From: CAZVXI01 sp964631295
Lineage (GTDB): Bacteria > Planctomycetota > Phycisphaerae > Phycisphaerales > SM1A02
Length of the DNA stretch: 14,186 nucleotides
Direction of reading: 5' to 3'
NCBI GenBank assembly: GCA_964631295.1
Contig: CAZVXI010000074.1
Coordinates: 1-14,186 of the forward strand
Below are positions 1 to 6,963 of the stretch, one piece after another. The translations under genes and the position numbers were made by a program. Below the pieces are notes generated by a model. The model worked only from the letters and a program-made list of their open reading frames with translations. It was not told the DNA's origin and made no database searches. Position 1 is the first letter of the stretch; every line of letters starts with the position of its first letter.

Positions 1-1122
1 ACGCTTCGAAGCGGCCGACTGAGTATCGGTCCAAAACTGGAGGAGTTCGAAGCCGACATCGCAGCGCGAACAGAGCGTCGGCATGGAATCGCAGTGAGCT
101 CGGGCACAGCGGGGCTGCACCTCGCACTTGCTGCGCTCGGCATCGGCCCAGAGGATGAAGTCATCACGCCCGCGTTCAGTTTTGTCGCATCGGCAAACTG
201 CATCGAGTACGTCAATGCCAAACCAGTTTTTGTCGACTGTGACCCTGGCACGCTCAACATGGACAGCAACCTCGTTGAGCAGCACATCACGTCGCGAACG
301 AAAGCAATCATCGGCGTCGAGGTCTTTGGCAACCCGGCCGGCATGTCGGAACTCGCAAAGCTCTGCGGCCGATATGAAATTCCGCTCATCGAAGACTGTT
401 GCGAAGGCCTTGGTGGGCGCCTTGGCAAGGAACCGATCGGGAAGTTCGGACGCATCGGCGTGTTTGGCTTTTACCCCAACAAACAGATCACCACCGGGGA
501 AGGCGGCATGATCGTCACGGACGATGACACCATCGCCAGACGATGCCGGATGATGCGCAACCAGGGCAGACCCGTACACGACGCTCAGACCGCAGACGAA
601 GAAGATGACAAGGCCGATGATGTCCTGGGATCATGGCTCGAACATGCAGGGCTCGGCTACAACTACCGTTTGCCTGAAATGAGCGCAGCGCTCGGCGTCG
701 AACAAATGGCCCGACTGGACGAACTCATCGAGGCCCGTGCGTCAGTTGCTGATGCATATACACGCCGGCTCAGCGGAAACGCAGATCTGATCGTCCCGAC
801 AGTCGAACCCGATGTGCTCATGAGTTGGTTCGTGTACGTCGTTCGACTCAGTGACCGATTCACGAACGATGACCGCGAGGGCATCATCGACGGCCTGCGA
901 CGCCATGAAGTTGGCGCGAGCAACTACTTCCCACCGATCCCGCTGCTCCCATACTACCAGCGGAAATACGGTTTCAGGCCCGGTCAGTTCCCGATGGCTG
1001 AATCAGTCAGCGCGCGAACGATCGCTCTTCCGTTCTTCACACAACTGACAGAGCGTGAAGTTGAACTTGTCTGTCAGACACTCGAACTGATGATGGCCAG
1101 AACGACGTTCGCTCGCTCGTAA
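1..1122 (+). CDS. DegT/DnrJ/EryC1/StrS-family PLP aminotransferase, 5' end cut by window
   Basis: Fold-type I, PLP-dependent sugar aminotransferase; the family transfers an amino group to keto-sugar nucleotides used in surface polysaccharides, antibiotics or protein glycosylation. The frame is open from base 1, and family-typical sequence (GRLSIGPKLEEFE) is encoded upstream of the GTG at 94. The GTG is therefore internal and the true start lies before the window, probably a few dozen codons away. About 373 residues are visible. Recognisable elements are the SSGTAGLHLAL cofactor-binding stretch (from about base 97), the Asp that contacts the PLP pyridine nitrogen in LIEDCCEG (codon 394-396), the Schiff-base Lys in YPNKQITTGEGG (codon 481-483), and the GYNYRLPE segment near 655. 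An acidic insert of about 15 residues (EEDDKADD) precedes GYNYR. The gene converges on flbD, with 14 bases between the stop codons and no obvious hairpin terminator. The exact substrate cannot be read from the sequence; a role in flagellin glycosylation is possible only by proximity. Confidence 0.93.
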   Translation, partial: TLRSGRLSIGPKLEEFEADIAARTERRHGIAVSSGTAGLHLALAALGIGPEDEVITPAFSFVASANCIEYVNAKPVFVDCDPGTLNMDSNLVEQHITSRTKAIIGVEVFGNPAGMSELAKLCGRYEIPLIEDCCEGLGGRLGKEPIGKFGRIGVFGFYPNKQITTGEGGMIVTDDDTIARRCRMMRNQGRPVHDAQTADEEDDKADDVLGSWLEHAGLGYNYRLPEMSAALGVEQMARLDELIEARASVADAYTRRLSGNADLIVPTVEPDVLMSWFVYVVRLSDRFTNDDREGIIDGLRRHEVGASNYFPPIPLLPYYQRKYGFRPGQFPMAESVSARTIALPFFTQLTEREVELVCQTLELMMARTTFARS

Positions 1123-1136
1123 TCAACAATCGATCG

Positions 1137-1334
1137 TCAATCCGGAGGCAACATCCTTCGCAAATGGCGCCCATACTCGATTGATCGTTGAACGATCTCG
1201 CGCATCGGTTCGCGCACGACGAAGTGATCTCCGTTGACCATCGTGATAATGGTGTCCGGATTCTCCTCCACGCTGCGAATCAACTCCGCGTTGACAACAA
1301 ACGGCCGGTCATTCATGCGTGTTACGGTAATCAT
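1137..1334 (-). CDS. flbD: FlbD/SwrD family small flagellar protein
   Basis: This 65-residue protein matches the small FlbD family: MITVTRMNDRPFVVNAELI, then an EENPDTIITMVNGDHFVV stretch and a short helical tail (IVQRSIEYGRHLRRM). It is not the Caulobacter sigma-54 regulator that shares the name. In Bacillus subtilis the homologue SwrD is reported to raise motor torque, and genes of this family typically follow flgE, as here (22 bases after the flgE stop). ATG start; the ribosome-binding site is weak (GGAAC about 9 bases upstream), so translation may be coupled to flgE. It is the last gene of the minus-strand cluster. Family assignment is secure; function in this organism is inferred. Confidence 0.9.
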   Translation of the reverse strand: MITVTRMNDRPFVVNAELIRSVEENPDTIITMVNGDHFVVREPMREIVQRSIEYGRHLRRMLPPD

Positions 1335-1356
1335 GGTTCACGTTCCAGCGTCACTT

Positions 1357-3117
1357 CTATCGCCCGAGAAGCAGCAGCTGATCGATCAGTTCGTCCGTTG
1401 TCGTGATCACCCGACTCGATGCCGAATAGCCTGTCGATGCGAGAATCATGTCGATGAACTCGCGTGAGAGATCGACGTTCGACAGTTCAAGCGCGCCGCC
1501 GATCAGCCGCCCGGTACCAAAATCGAGCGGTGAAGCGACAAGCGGATCGCCCGAGTTCGGGCCAACCTGAAACATCGAGTTTCCGATATCCACAAGGCCC
1601 GCCGCGTTCGAGAACTTCGCAAGCGCAACCTGCCCGATCGGCCGGCTGAGGCCGTTCGTAAACGATCCGGTAATCAGCCCGTCGCCGCCGATCGAAAACC
1701 CGTTCAATGTCCCGATCGGCGAGCCATCCTGGAACACGGCCGCAAGATTGCTGCGTGTATCAGTGAGCGCAGATATCTGCTCCGCCGGGCTGTCAAAGTT
1801 CATCGTGACAGACAGCGGACTGTTCGCACCGTTGCTTCGTACGATCGAAAACACTTCATTGCTTGAGTTCAGAAAGTTTCCAGATGAGTCGAACTCAACG
1901 ATACCAATGCCGAGCAAGCGCGAAATGTCATCGCTGTCGTTGGACTCAGCCACAAACTCCCATGTTGTTCCCTCGCCATCGACTGCCTCCTGCAGCACCA
2001 TCGTCAAATCGATCGTGACTGGCGTACCGAGTGAGTCATACGCAACAAAACTTGTGCGGACGGATTCTCCATCAGCAGTTGCATTTCGGCTCATGATGAA
2101 GGGCTGACTGATCGCAGCGCCGCTGTTCGTGGCAACAAAGTTCGCGCTTTCGATGCTGAGGTCCTGTACCTCCCCTTCGTTGCCGTCAATCGTGATCACA
2201 CCACCAGCAAACGAGACCCCTCCTCCAAGGCTTTGGCCATCGACTGTTGTGTTATCCAAGCCAAGAATGTCATTCAGAAATGCCATGTAATCGTCGAGCG
2301 TTGTTCCGAACGCATCTGCCTCGGCGACAGGCGTTGATGAGAAAGCGAAGCTGTGTTCGCCGATATCCTTGCCACCCTTCTCGACGCCGCTGACGGTGAT
2401 GATCGTCCCAGCACCGCCCTCGAATGCCAGAAATGATCCGCCCGCACCGTCATCGATGTAGAGGTCGTTCCCCGGCACGGTCAGATCAAACGCTGAACTT
2501 GCGAGTGGAGTCGTGAGGGCAGCATCCGTATGGAACGCCCGATGGACGTGTTGTGATCCGGTTGTTGCAGGAGTGCCGGCGGCATTCAAGTTGCCGCTGA
2601 AGGTGACATTCCGTGTTGCCTCGGCAATGGTCAGCGTTCCAACGGGGATGTTCAGATCGACAAGATTGCCTTGAATGACCTCGAAGTTTGCATCAACGGC
2701 AAACCCCTGCAACCTCGCGCCGTCTCCCGTGACGATATCATTTGCCTCATTGAGCGTGAATGCACCCGATCGCGTATAGACCTGGTTGCCTGCACTGTTG
2801 ACAATGAAGAATCCATCGCCCTCAATCGCGACGTCAGTCGGAACGCCCGTCGCACTCACCGCGCCATTTGTGAACGACCGCTGCGTTCCGGCAATGGTAG
2901 CGCCAAGTCCGATCTGACCCGGATTCGTTCCACCGCTGTTCTCACTCGGTTGCGTTCCAAGCGAGAGGTTCCGGCTGAACGCCGGCGCGAACAACATTCG
3001 ATTCGTCTTAAATGCGGCCGTATTCACGTTCGCGATGTTGTTACCAATGACATCCAGGCGTCGCGCGTTGGTCGAGAGCCCGGATAATCCCGTAAAAAGT
3101 GCTGTTGTTGATGCCAT
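1357..3117 (-). CDS. flgE: Flagellar hook protein FlgE
   Basis: The hook subunit, exported through the flagellar type III system and polymerised under the FlgD cap into the universal joint between rod and filament. At 586 residues it is longer than the roughly 400-residue enterobacterial protein; the extra length lies in the central, surface-exposed region (about residues 150-430). The N-terminus carries the rod/hook signature LDVIGNNIANVNT (about residues 22-34). EGDGFFIV and TRSGAFTLN follow at about 105-125, then the FSGNLNAAG motif near 173. The C-terminal helix VDLSREFIDMILASTGYSAS with ARVITT-like SSRVITTTDE is the conserved assembly end. ATG start with AGGA nine bases upstream. A sigma-54-like element (3130-3145) lies in the 48-base spacer before it. 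Hook-type length and position between flgD and flbD favour FlgE over FlgF/FlgG. Confidence 0.96.
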   Translation of the reverse strand: MASTTALFTGLSGLSTNARRLDVIGNNIANVNTAAFKTNRMLFAPAFSRNLSLGTQPSENSGGTNPGQIGLGATIAGTQRSFTNGAVSATGVPTDVAIEGDGFFIVNSAGNQVYTRSGAFTLNEANDIVTGDGARLQGFAVDANFEVIQGNLVDLNIPVGTLTIAEATRNVTFSGNLNAAGTPATTGSQHVHRAFHTDAALTTPLASSAFDLTVPGNDLYIDDGAGGSFLAFEGGAGTIITVSGVEKGGKDIGEHSFAFSSTPVAEADAFGTTLDDYMAFLNDILGLDNTTVDGQSLGGGVSFAGGVITIDGNEGEVQDLSIESANFVATNSGAAISQPFIMSRNATADGESVRTSFVAYDSLGTPVTIDLTMVLQEAVDGEGTTWEFVAESNDSDDISRLLGIGIVEFDSSGNFLNSSNEVFSIVRSNGANSPLSVTMNFDSPAEQISALTDTRSNLAAVFQDGSPIGTLNGFSIGGDGLITGSFTNGLSRPIGQVALAKFSNAAGLVDIGNSMFQVGPNSGDPLVASPLDFGTGRLIGGALELSNVDLSREFIDMILASTGYSASSRVITTTDELIDQLLLLGR

Positions 3118-3129
3118 GGTGTTTGTTCC

Positions 3130-3145
3130 TGCAACCGCTGTGCCT
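3130..3145 (-). promoter_or_regulatory. Sigma-54 (-24/-12) promoter-like element upstream of flgE
   Basis: On the minus strand the sequence AGGCACAGCGGTTGCA matches the sigma-54 consensus TGGCAC-N5-TTGCW at every core base except the first T. The invariant GG and GC are exactly 10 bases apart. It sits in the flgE upstream spacer. The predicted start site, about 12 bases past the -12 C, is near 3119, only two bases before the flgE ATG, and the -12 TTGCA overlaps the apparent Shine-Dalgarno AGGA. The match is strong; the geometry is unusual. Confidence 0.6.
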
Positions 3146-3165
3146 TCCAGCGGACTGAGTATGTC

Positions 3166-3645
3166 TTACATTCTTCGGGTGGCGACTTTCGCCTCAAATT
3201 GCTCAGCGACTCCGCGCGGGATCAAGCCAGTGGCCGGCAGCGGGAACGTACCAGCCTCTTCATCGTCTGACGCTACGAACACGGCTGCGTCGATCCCTGT
3301 ATCTACGTGGTCGGCGTCCGTCAGCTCGGAGTCAATCTTTCGATCCTGTATATCAGCGACCAGCCCTCGTCCATCGATCAGCATGATTGATCGCTTCGAA
3401 CCTGCGACAGTTGCGCGATCCATCGCAGCGGACAGGCGCGCGTACTGCGCATCATCAAGGGGGGGATGAAGCTCACAGTCGCATGTCACTGGCTCGCCCG
3501 AGCCGACTCTTCCGGACGAGACGAGTGCGAGCAGTTCACCAAAGCCCTGATGTTCGAACTGCGCGGCAACTGCGCCATCTCTGCCTGCGACGGGACGGAC
3601 AGATGGTTCAAGGCGCTTCAGCAGGTGTGCCGCATCAAACTTCAC
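3166..3645 (-). CDS. Putative flagellar operon protein, TIGR02530-like, divergent
   Basis: This 159-residue protein lies between flgD and flgE, exactly where many flagellar clusters carry the small 'flagellar operon protein' family TIGR02530. Residues about 65-105 fit that family: YARLSAAMDRATVAGSKRS is followed by IMLIDGRGLVADIQDRKI, matching its helix plus 'LIL.D..A.IVSV..RTVIT' strand pattern. The usual preceding FS.HA..RL..R.I signature is not recognisable; a segment with two Cys (CDCELHPP) stands there. The C-terminal 50 residues are acidic and show no family I recognise. GTG start at 3645, supported by AAGGA six bases upstream (3652-3656); the gene begins 20 bases after flgD. No signal peptide or membrane segment is visible. 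The assignment rests on position plus a partial motif; the biochemical role of this family is unknown to me. Confidence 0.65.
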   Translation of the reverse strand: MKFDAAHLLKRLEPSVRPVAGRDGAVAAQFEHQGFGELLALVSSGRVGSGEPVTCDCELHPPLDDAQYARLSAAMDRATVAGSKRSIMLIDGRGLVADIQDRKIDSELTDADHVDTGIDAAVFVASDDEEAGTFPLPATGLIPRGVAEQFEAKVATRRM

Positions 3646-3651
3646 GTTGCT

Positions 3652-3656
3652 TCCTT
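3652..3656 (-). promoter_or_regulatory. Ribosome-binding site supporting the GTG start at 3645
   Basis: AAGGA on the minus strand, six bases before a GTG codon. No ATG lies at an equivalent position, so this site decides the start of the gene between flgD and flgE. Confidence 0.6.
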
Positions 3657-3665
3657 ATGAAGGCG

Positions 3666-4253
3666 TCAGCCCGCGCTCGCTGGTCCATCATTGTCAGGTA
3701 TGCTGTCATCGCCAGAACCCACCGGCGGATTCTGCGACTGCCCATCACCGTCAGGTGCCGGCGGCGGATCATCTGCGCTGTCGCCATCATCCGAATCATC
3801 GTCGTTGCCACCCCCGATTGGCGGTGGCGGGTCGTCAAGGAAGGCGGGGTCGAGAATCGTCTCGACGTTCTCAATGTCGATCAGCCATCCATTATCGAGC
3901 TCAAGGAAAACTTCATCGCCCTGCCGAATCGCACTCACCACGTACCCTGCAACTCGCTGCGCATCTTCCGTCAACCCACCGATGAACTTCCCGATCATGT
4001 TGCTGCCGGACGCGATCTGATTCTCAAGCACAAGCGATTCGAAAGTCTGCGCAAGCTTCAGATCCGACTCGATCGATCGGATCGAGTTGAGTTGTTCGAG
4101 CAACGCGGATGTATCGTTCGGCTCGAGCGGATCCTGATTGGTCAACTCAGTGAAGATAATCTCGATGAACTCCTCTGAAGACATCTCACCGAAGCCGCTG
4201 GGCGTTGCCGACACGGCGTTGTTCGTGGCTGTGTCGAAACTGATCTGGCTCAT
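3666..4253 (-). CDS. flgD: Flagellar hook cap/scaffold protein FlgD, short form with acidic tail
   Basis: The hook cap that guides FlgE assembly. Residues 24-60 hold the conserved FlgD core (EEFIEIIFTELTNQDPLEPND followed by LLEQLNSIRSIES), the best-preserved part of the family. Residues 86-133 (MIGKFIGG, then VAGYVVSAIRQGDEVFLEL and IENVETI) look like the small beta-hairpin/Tudor-like segment kept in short, Bacillus-type FlgD. The Ig-like domain of enterobacterial FlgD is missing. Instead, residues 140-195 form a low-complexity Asp/Pro/Gly/Ser tail (PPPPIGGG, DDDSDDGDSADD), probably disordered. The ATG overlaps the fliK stop as ATGA (4250-4253), indicating translational coupling. No frameshift explains the tail; it is in frame and reaches a normal TGA. 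Confidence 0.92.
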   Translation of the reverse strand: MSQISFDTATNNAVSATPSGFGEMSSEEFIEIIFTELTNQDPLEPNDTSALLEQLNSIRSIESDLKLAQTFESLVLENQIASGSNMIGKFIGGLTEDAQRVAGYVVSAIRQGDEVFLELDNGWLIDIENVETILDPAFLDDPPPPIGGGNDDDSDDGDSADDPPPAPDGDGQSQNPPVGSGDDSIPDNDGPASAG

Positions 4254-5809
4254 GACCGCGTCTCCTTCATCGACGAGTCGAATGTTTCTGCAGATGCCGC
4301 ATTGACGAGACGATCGAACGGCGCAAAGTCACGGCGCTGATCAAACTGTTCCCGACCGCGGCTTTCACGTTCGCCAGCGTCTGCATCCTGCTGAGCTTGG
4401 GAGTTGGACTGGTTCGCGTCCTGCCCGGTTGTCGCAGTGCCCTGGCCGGACGATGGCGCTGGCGCTTGCACTGTCAAACGCTCCACATTGAGTCCCTGCC
4501 CCTCAAGCGCTGCGCGGAGTGTGGCAATGTTGCGCTCGATCAACTGCTGTGCATGCTGGGTTGTGGGCGTAAACTGAGCATTGACAACACCTCGAGCAAT
4601 CGACATCTGCACGCGAAGTTGCCCAAGTTCCGGCGGATCGAGTCGCATCGTCATTGTTCCGCCGCGTTGCTGCAGCATCGAAGCCAAGCCACGAACGATT
4701 CGACTTGAAACGACTCGATCAATCGCCGAGCCGGGCGCACCGCGCTCACCAGATGGAGCATCGGGATTCAGGCTGGAGTTGCTAATGCCCTCGCTGCTGT
4801 TGAGCATCGTTGCCAACACATCCGAAACTGCGTTGGGTTGGAGCGCGCCGGGCATCCGCGCTCCGGTCATTTGCTCGACATGGAGCCCATTTTGTACTTG
4901 CCGTGCGCGGGCCATCGCGGGATCACGTCTCGGGTGGTGCAGCTCACCCTTGTGATGGTCACGCTCAGCCGTTCGTTGCACGCCAGCAGCAATCTGATCA
5001 GACGGGGGTGGCGGTAACGTGACGGATTTCTCAACTGACGCCGCTTGCGGCGACCTCGCCGTGTCGACCTGAGCAGCCTGCTGTTGTGTCGGCGTTTGCC
5101 GATTCTGGTTGAACTCCCGGCCTTGATGCTCACTCGATGTGGCTGGCTGCGCCGGTGTTGAGACTGCTGTCGGCTGAGTCTCACTTGGTTCAGTTGGCTG
5201 GTTCGCCTGCGCGGATGTGTTTACTACTGATGTTGTGGTCTGGTCGGTCGGACCTGCTGCGCGCACCGTCGCTGAGTCCTCGGCGTTCGAAACCACCTGA
5301 TCGGTCAACGTGGTGGATCGCTCCTGCTGAGCGATAGAGAGCTGCTCTCCTTCGACAGGCTCGGAGGGCGCTGCTTCTGTTCGGTGCTGGCCTTGAGCGT
5401 CATCCCCAGTAACAACAGCATGGGATGTGCGCGGTGTGATCTCGTTGGGTCGCGCAGTACCTTGCTCAGCGTCGTTGCTGCCGGTCACTGGCCGGTCAAC
5501 CGTTCCCACAACGGTCCCGACAATCACAGGCTGCTCATACTCCGTATCGGTGTCGTCATGTTGTGACTCACTTGATGAGTCGGCAACGGCTTCTGTCTCG
5601 CCGGTCGATTCGGCATCTTCTGTCTCTTCGGGACGCTGCTCTTGCGCGTGTTCTGTGCGCTTCTTCGCGGCTTCGCGAAGAGAGTCCCCAAAAGTGGGCC
5701 GATCGTTGCGCGGCGTCAGGTCTGCGCGACGATCCCGGGTCACCGATTGTGAAAGATCACCCAGGCCCCGGTTCTGTGGCAGCAGCGTCGGCAAACGCAG
5801 TGTTGTCAT
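4250..5809 (-). CDS. fliK: Flagellar hook-length control protein FliK
   Basis: A molecular ruler that is secreted during hook growth and switches export specificity at FlhB when the hook is complete. With the chosen start it has 519 residues. The first ~360 are low-complexity, rich in Thr, Gln, Glu, Ser and Pro, as expected for the extended ruler. Residues about 365-445 are the globular switch domain: GGTMTMRLDPPELGQLRVQM is followed by VNAQFTPTTQHAQQLIERN and LRAALEGQGLNVERL, the classic 'L.P..LG.v.v.l' pattern. An acidic/Gln-rich tail follows. The frame stays open upstream with ATGs at 5830 and 5845, but GAGGA at 5818-5822 lies eight bases before the ATG at 5809, which also gives a family-like N-terminus (MTTLRLPTLLP). 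The gene overlaps the preceding coiled-coil gene by 53 bases in another frame. A sigma-54-like element lies 54 bases upstream. Confidence 0.93.
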   Translation of the reverse strand: MTTLRLPTLLPQNRGLGDLSQSVTRDRRADLTPRNDRPTFGDSLREAAKKRTEHAQEQRPEETEDAESTGETEAVADSSSESQHDDTDTEYEQPVIVGTVVGTVDRPVTGSNDAEQGTARPNEITPRTSHAVVTGDDAQGQHRTEAAPSEPVEGEQLSIAQQERSTTLTDQVVSNAEDSATVRAAGPTDQTTTSVVNTSAQANQPTEPSETQPTAVSTPAQPATSSEHQGREFNQNRQTPTQQQAAQVDTARSPQAASVEKSVTLPPPPSDQIAAGVQRTAERDHHKGELHHPRRDPAMARARQVQNGLHVEQMTGARMPGALQPNAVSDVLATMLNSSEGISNSSLNPDAPSGERGAPGSAIDRVVSSRIVRGLASMLQQRGGTMTMRLDPPELGQLRVQMSIARGVVNAQFTPTTQHAQQLIERNIATLRAALEGQGLNVERLTVQAPAPSSGQGTATTGQDANQSNSQAQQDADAGERESRGREQFDQRRDFAPFDRLVNAASAETFDSSMKETRS

Positions 5810-6506
5810 CGGCTTCGTCCTCACTGTCATTGGTCGCCAGACCAAACGTGCGAAGACGTTCCAGCAAATCGGTTGCCAATCGGCTCTCAGCGTCAGTCTT
5901 CAACTCGCCGATGACTCGCCCTGCAGACCGAGCATTCATGGCATCCAGGTACGCCACGGCCTGTTCAACCTCTCCATCTGCCACGAGATTAACAAGCCAC
6001 TTTTTGGCGAGCTTGGGCTGCGCTCCCTCGTACAAGCGCACAGTCTGCGCGAATTGCTCATCGGTTTTGCGCTCACGCTCGGCCGCAGTTGCCTGTTCCC
6101 ATTGCGCCTTCTCTTCTGTGAAGGCGGCTCGCGTGGTATCGATCTCATCTCGCGCCTGTTGAAGCTGCCGTAACAAGACGCGCTTCTCCTGTTCCAGCCG
6201 CTCCTGCGACTGACGCTCCTGCTCGCGCATTTCGACGAACTCGGTCACTTGCGTTCGGCTCGACGGCGGCGGATCATCGCGATGGGCCTGTTCTCGCGCA
6301 TCATGCGCTGCGTTCCTGGCCTGGGCCGCTTCAGTTGCCATTCGTGTCGCCTCTTCTGCATTGGTGATGGCGAACAGTTCGCGGACTTGATCAATACGGT
6401 CGCGGCTCAGGCGGTCCGTGCCCCACAGCCAGGCAACAAAGATGAGAACTGCCAGCAGATTGACAATCGCCATGAAGCTCAGAAAGTTGAGTAAATTTCG
6501 AATCAT
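5757..6506 (-). CDS. MotE/YlxF-like membrane-anchored coiled-coil protein with MgtE_N-like domain
   Basis: This 249-residue protein has one N-terminal membrane helix (about residues 5-29, FMAIVNLLAVLIFVAWLW). A long Glu/Gln/Arg-rich coiled coil follows (about 88-150), then a C-terminal helical domain of the MgtE_N/FliG-N type (about 157-224: YEGAQPKLAKKWLVNLV, then AVAYLDAMNARSAGRVIGEL) and an acidic tail. This architecture and the position between fliJ and fliK match ylxF of the Bacillus fla/che operon. It is also like MotE of rhizobia, a periplasmic chaperone for the motility protein MotC. Predicted topology puts the C-terminal domain outside the cytoplasmic membrane. The ATG overlaps the fliJ stop (6503-6506, ATGA). 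Its last 53 bases are shared with fliK. Family placement is good; the exact role is not established by the sequence. Confidence 0.82.
   Translation of the reverse strand: MIRNLLNFLSFMAIVNLLAVLIFVAWLWGTDRLSRDRIDQVRELFAITNAEEATRMATEAAQARNAAHDAREQAHRDDPPPSSRTQVTEFVEMREQERQSQERLEQEKRVLLRQLQQARDEIDTTRAAFTEEKAQWEQATAAERERKTDEQFAQTVRLYEGAQPKLAKKWLVNLVADGEVEQAVAYLDAMNARSAGRVIGELKTDAESRLATDLLERLRTFGLATNDSEDEADDNTAFADAAATEPGPG
5818..5822 (-). promoter_or_regulatory. Ribosome-binding site choosing the fliK start at 5809
   Basis: GAGGA on the minus strand, eight bases before ATG 5809. It lies inside the end of the overlapping motE-like gene and supports this start over the ATGs at 5830 and 5845. Confidence 0.6.
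5863..5878 (-). promoter_or_regulatory. Sigma-54 (-24/-12) promoter-like element inside motE-like gene, upstream of fliK
   Basis: The minus strand reads TGGCAACCGATTTGCT, matching TGGCA and TTTGC with the required 10 bases between GG and GC. The predicted start site, near 5852, gives fliK a 43-base leader with a good Shine-Dalgarno. It lies within coding sequence, so chance cannot be excluded, but it has the best geometry of the candidates in this window. Confidence 0.55.
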
Positions 6507-6952
6507 GCGCCTGGCTCCCTTGCTGCTTTGGCTGCGACAAGATCATCAATTATCGCCTGGTCTCGCTTGTTAACTGACGCCCGCCACTCGGCTTTCTGTC
6601 GATCGCGCAGCAGTTCGAGCGCACGACGACGCGCGGCAGCCTCGCGCAATCCCTGCCTTGCTGCCTCAATCCGCCGATGCAAGCCCGCCAGTTCGAGTAC
6701 GAGTCGCTGCGCATCGCGCATCGAGCGCATGGCAAGTGCTGCCTGACCGCGCAACTGGTCTCCATCAAGGCGACCGACCAGTTGCTCACGCAAATCGTCC
6801 TTGCCGCTCTGGATTGCTTCCTGATGCCGCCTGATTTGTTCTTCAAGATCAAACCGCTCGCGTTCAAGATCTGCCACAGCGCGCTGGTGTGTCTGCTCGG
6901 TGAGTTCGCGTTGCCGCAACAGAGATTGAAGCCGAAACTGAAAGCCTGCCAT
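6503..6952 (-). CDS. fliJ: Flagellar export chaperone FliJ
   Basis: A soluble component of the flagellar type III export apparatus that works with the FliI ATPase ring and FlhA. Its 149 residues equal the usual family length and are almost entirely charged, predicted antiparallel coiled coil. The N-terminus FQFRLQSLLRQRELTEQ is the family hallmark ('f.frLe.vL..r...e'). The C-terminal RRRALELLRDRQKAEWRASV with KRDQAIIDDLV is also typical. It starts 11 bases after the fliI stop, and its own stop overlaps the next start as ATGA. Confidence 0.9.
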   Translation of the reverse strand: MAGFQFRLQSLLRQRELTEQTHQRAVADLERERFDLEEQIRRHQEAIQSGKDDLREQLVGRLDGDQLRGQAALAMRSMRDAQRLVLELAGLHRRIEAARQGLREAAARRRALELLRDRQKAEWRASVNKRDQAIIDDLVAAKAAREPGA

Positions 6953-6963
6953 GGTGCGTCACC

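Noticed and set aside
94..96. GTG at 94 as the start of the aminotransferase
   Set aside because: The frame is open to base 1 and the upstream codons encode family-conserved sequence, so the gene starts outside the window.
1183..1197. Inverted repeat GATCGTTGAACGATC as a possible terminator for the convergent genes
   Set aside because: It lies inside flbD coding sequence, has a very small loop and no following T-run in either direction.
3666..3830. Frameshift as the cause of the acidic FlgD tail
   Set aside because: The tail is in frame with the core, ends in a normal stop 20 bases before the next gene's start, and the alternative frames here show no FlgD Ig-like sequence.
3387..4178. Long plus-strand open frame opposite flgD and its neighbour
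   Set aside because: Arg/His/Leu-rich composition with no recognisable domain; it is a mirror of the genuine minus-strand genes, which have family matches and tight spacing.
5427..6173. Long plus-strand open frame opposite fliK and the motE-like gene
   Set aside because: Ser/Arg/Cys-rich shadow frame with no domain or ribosome site; the opposite strand carries two well-supported flagellar genes.
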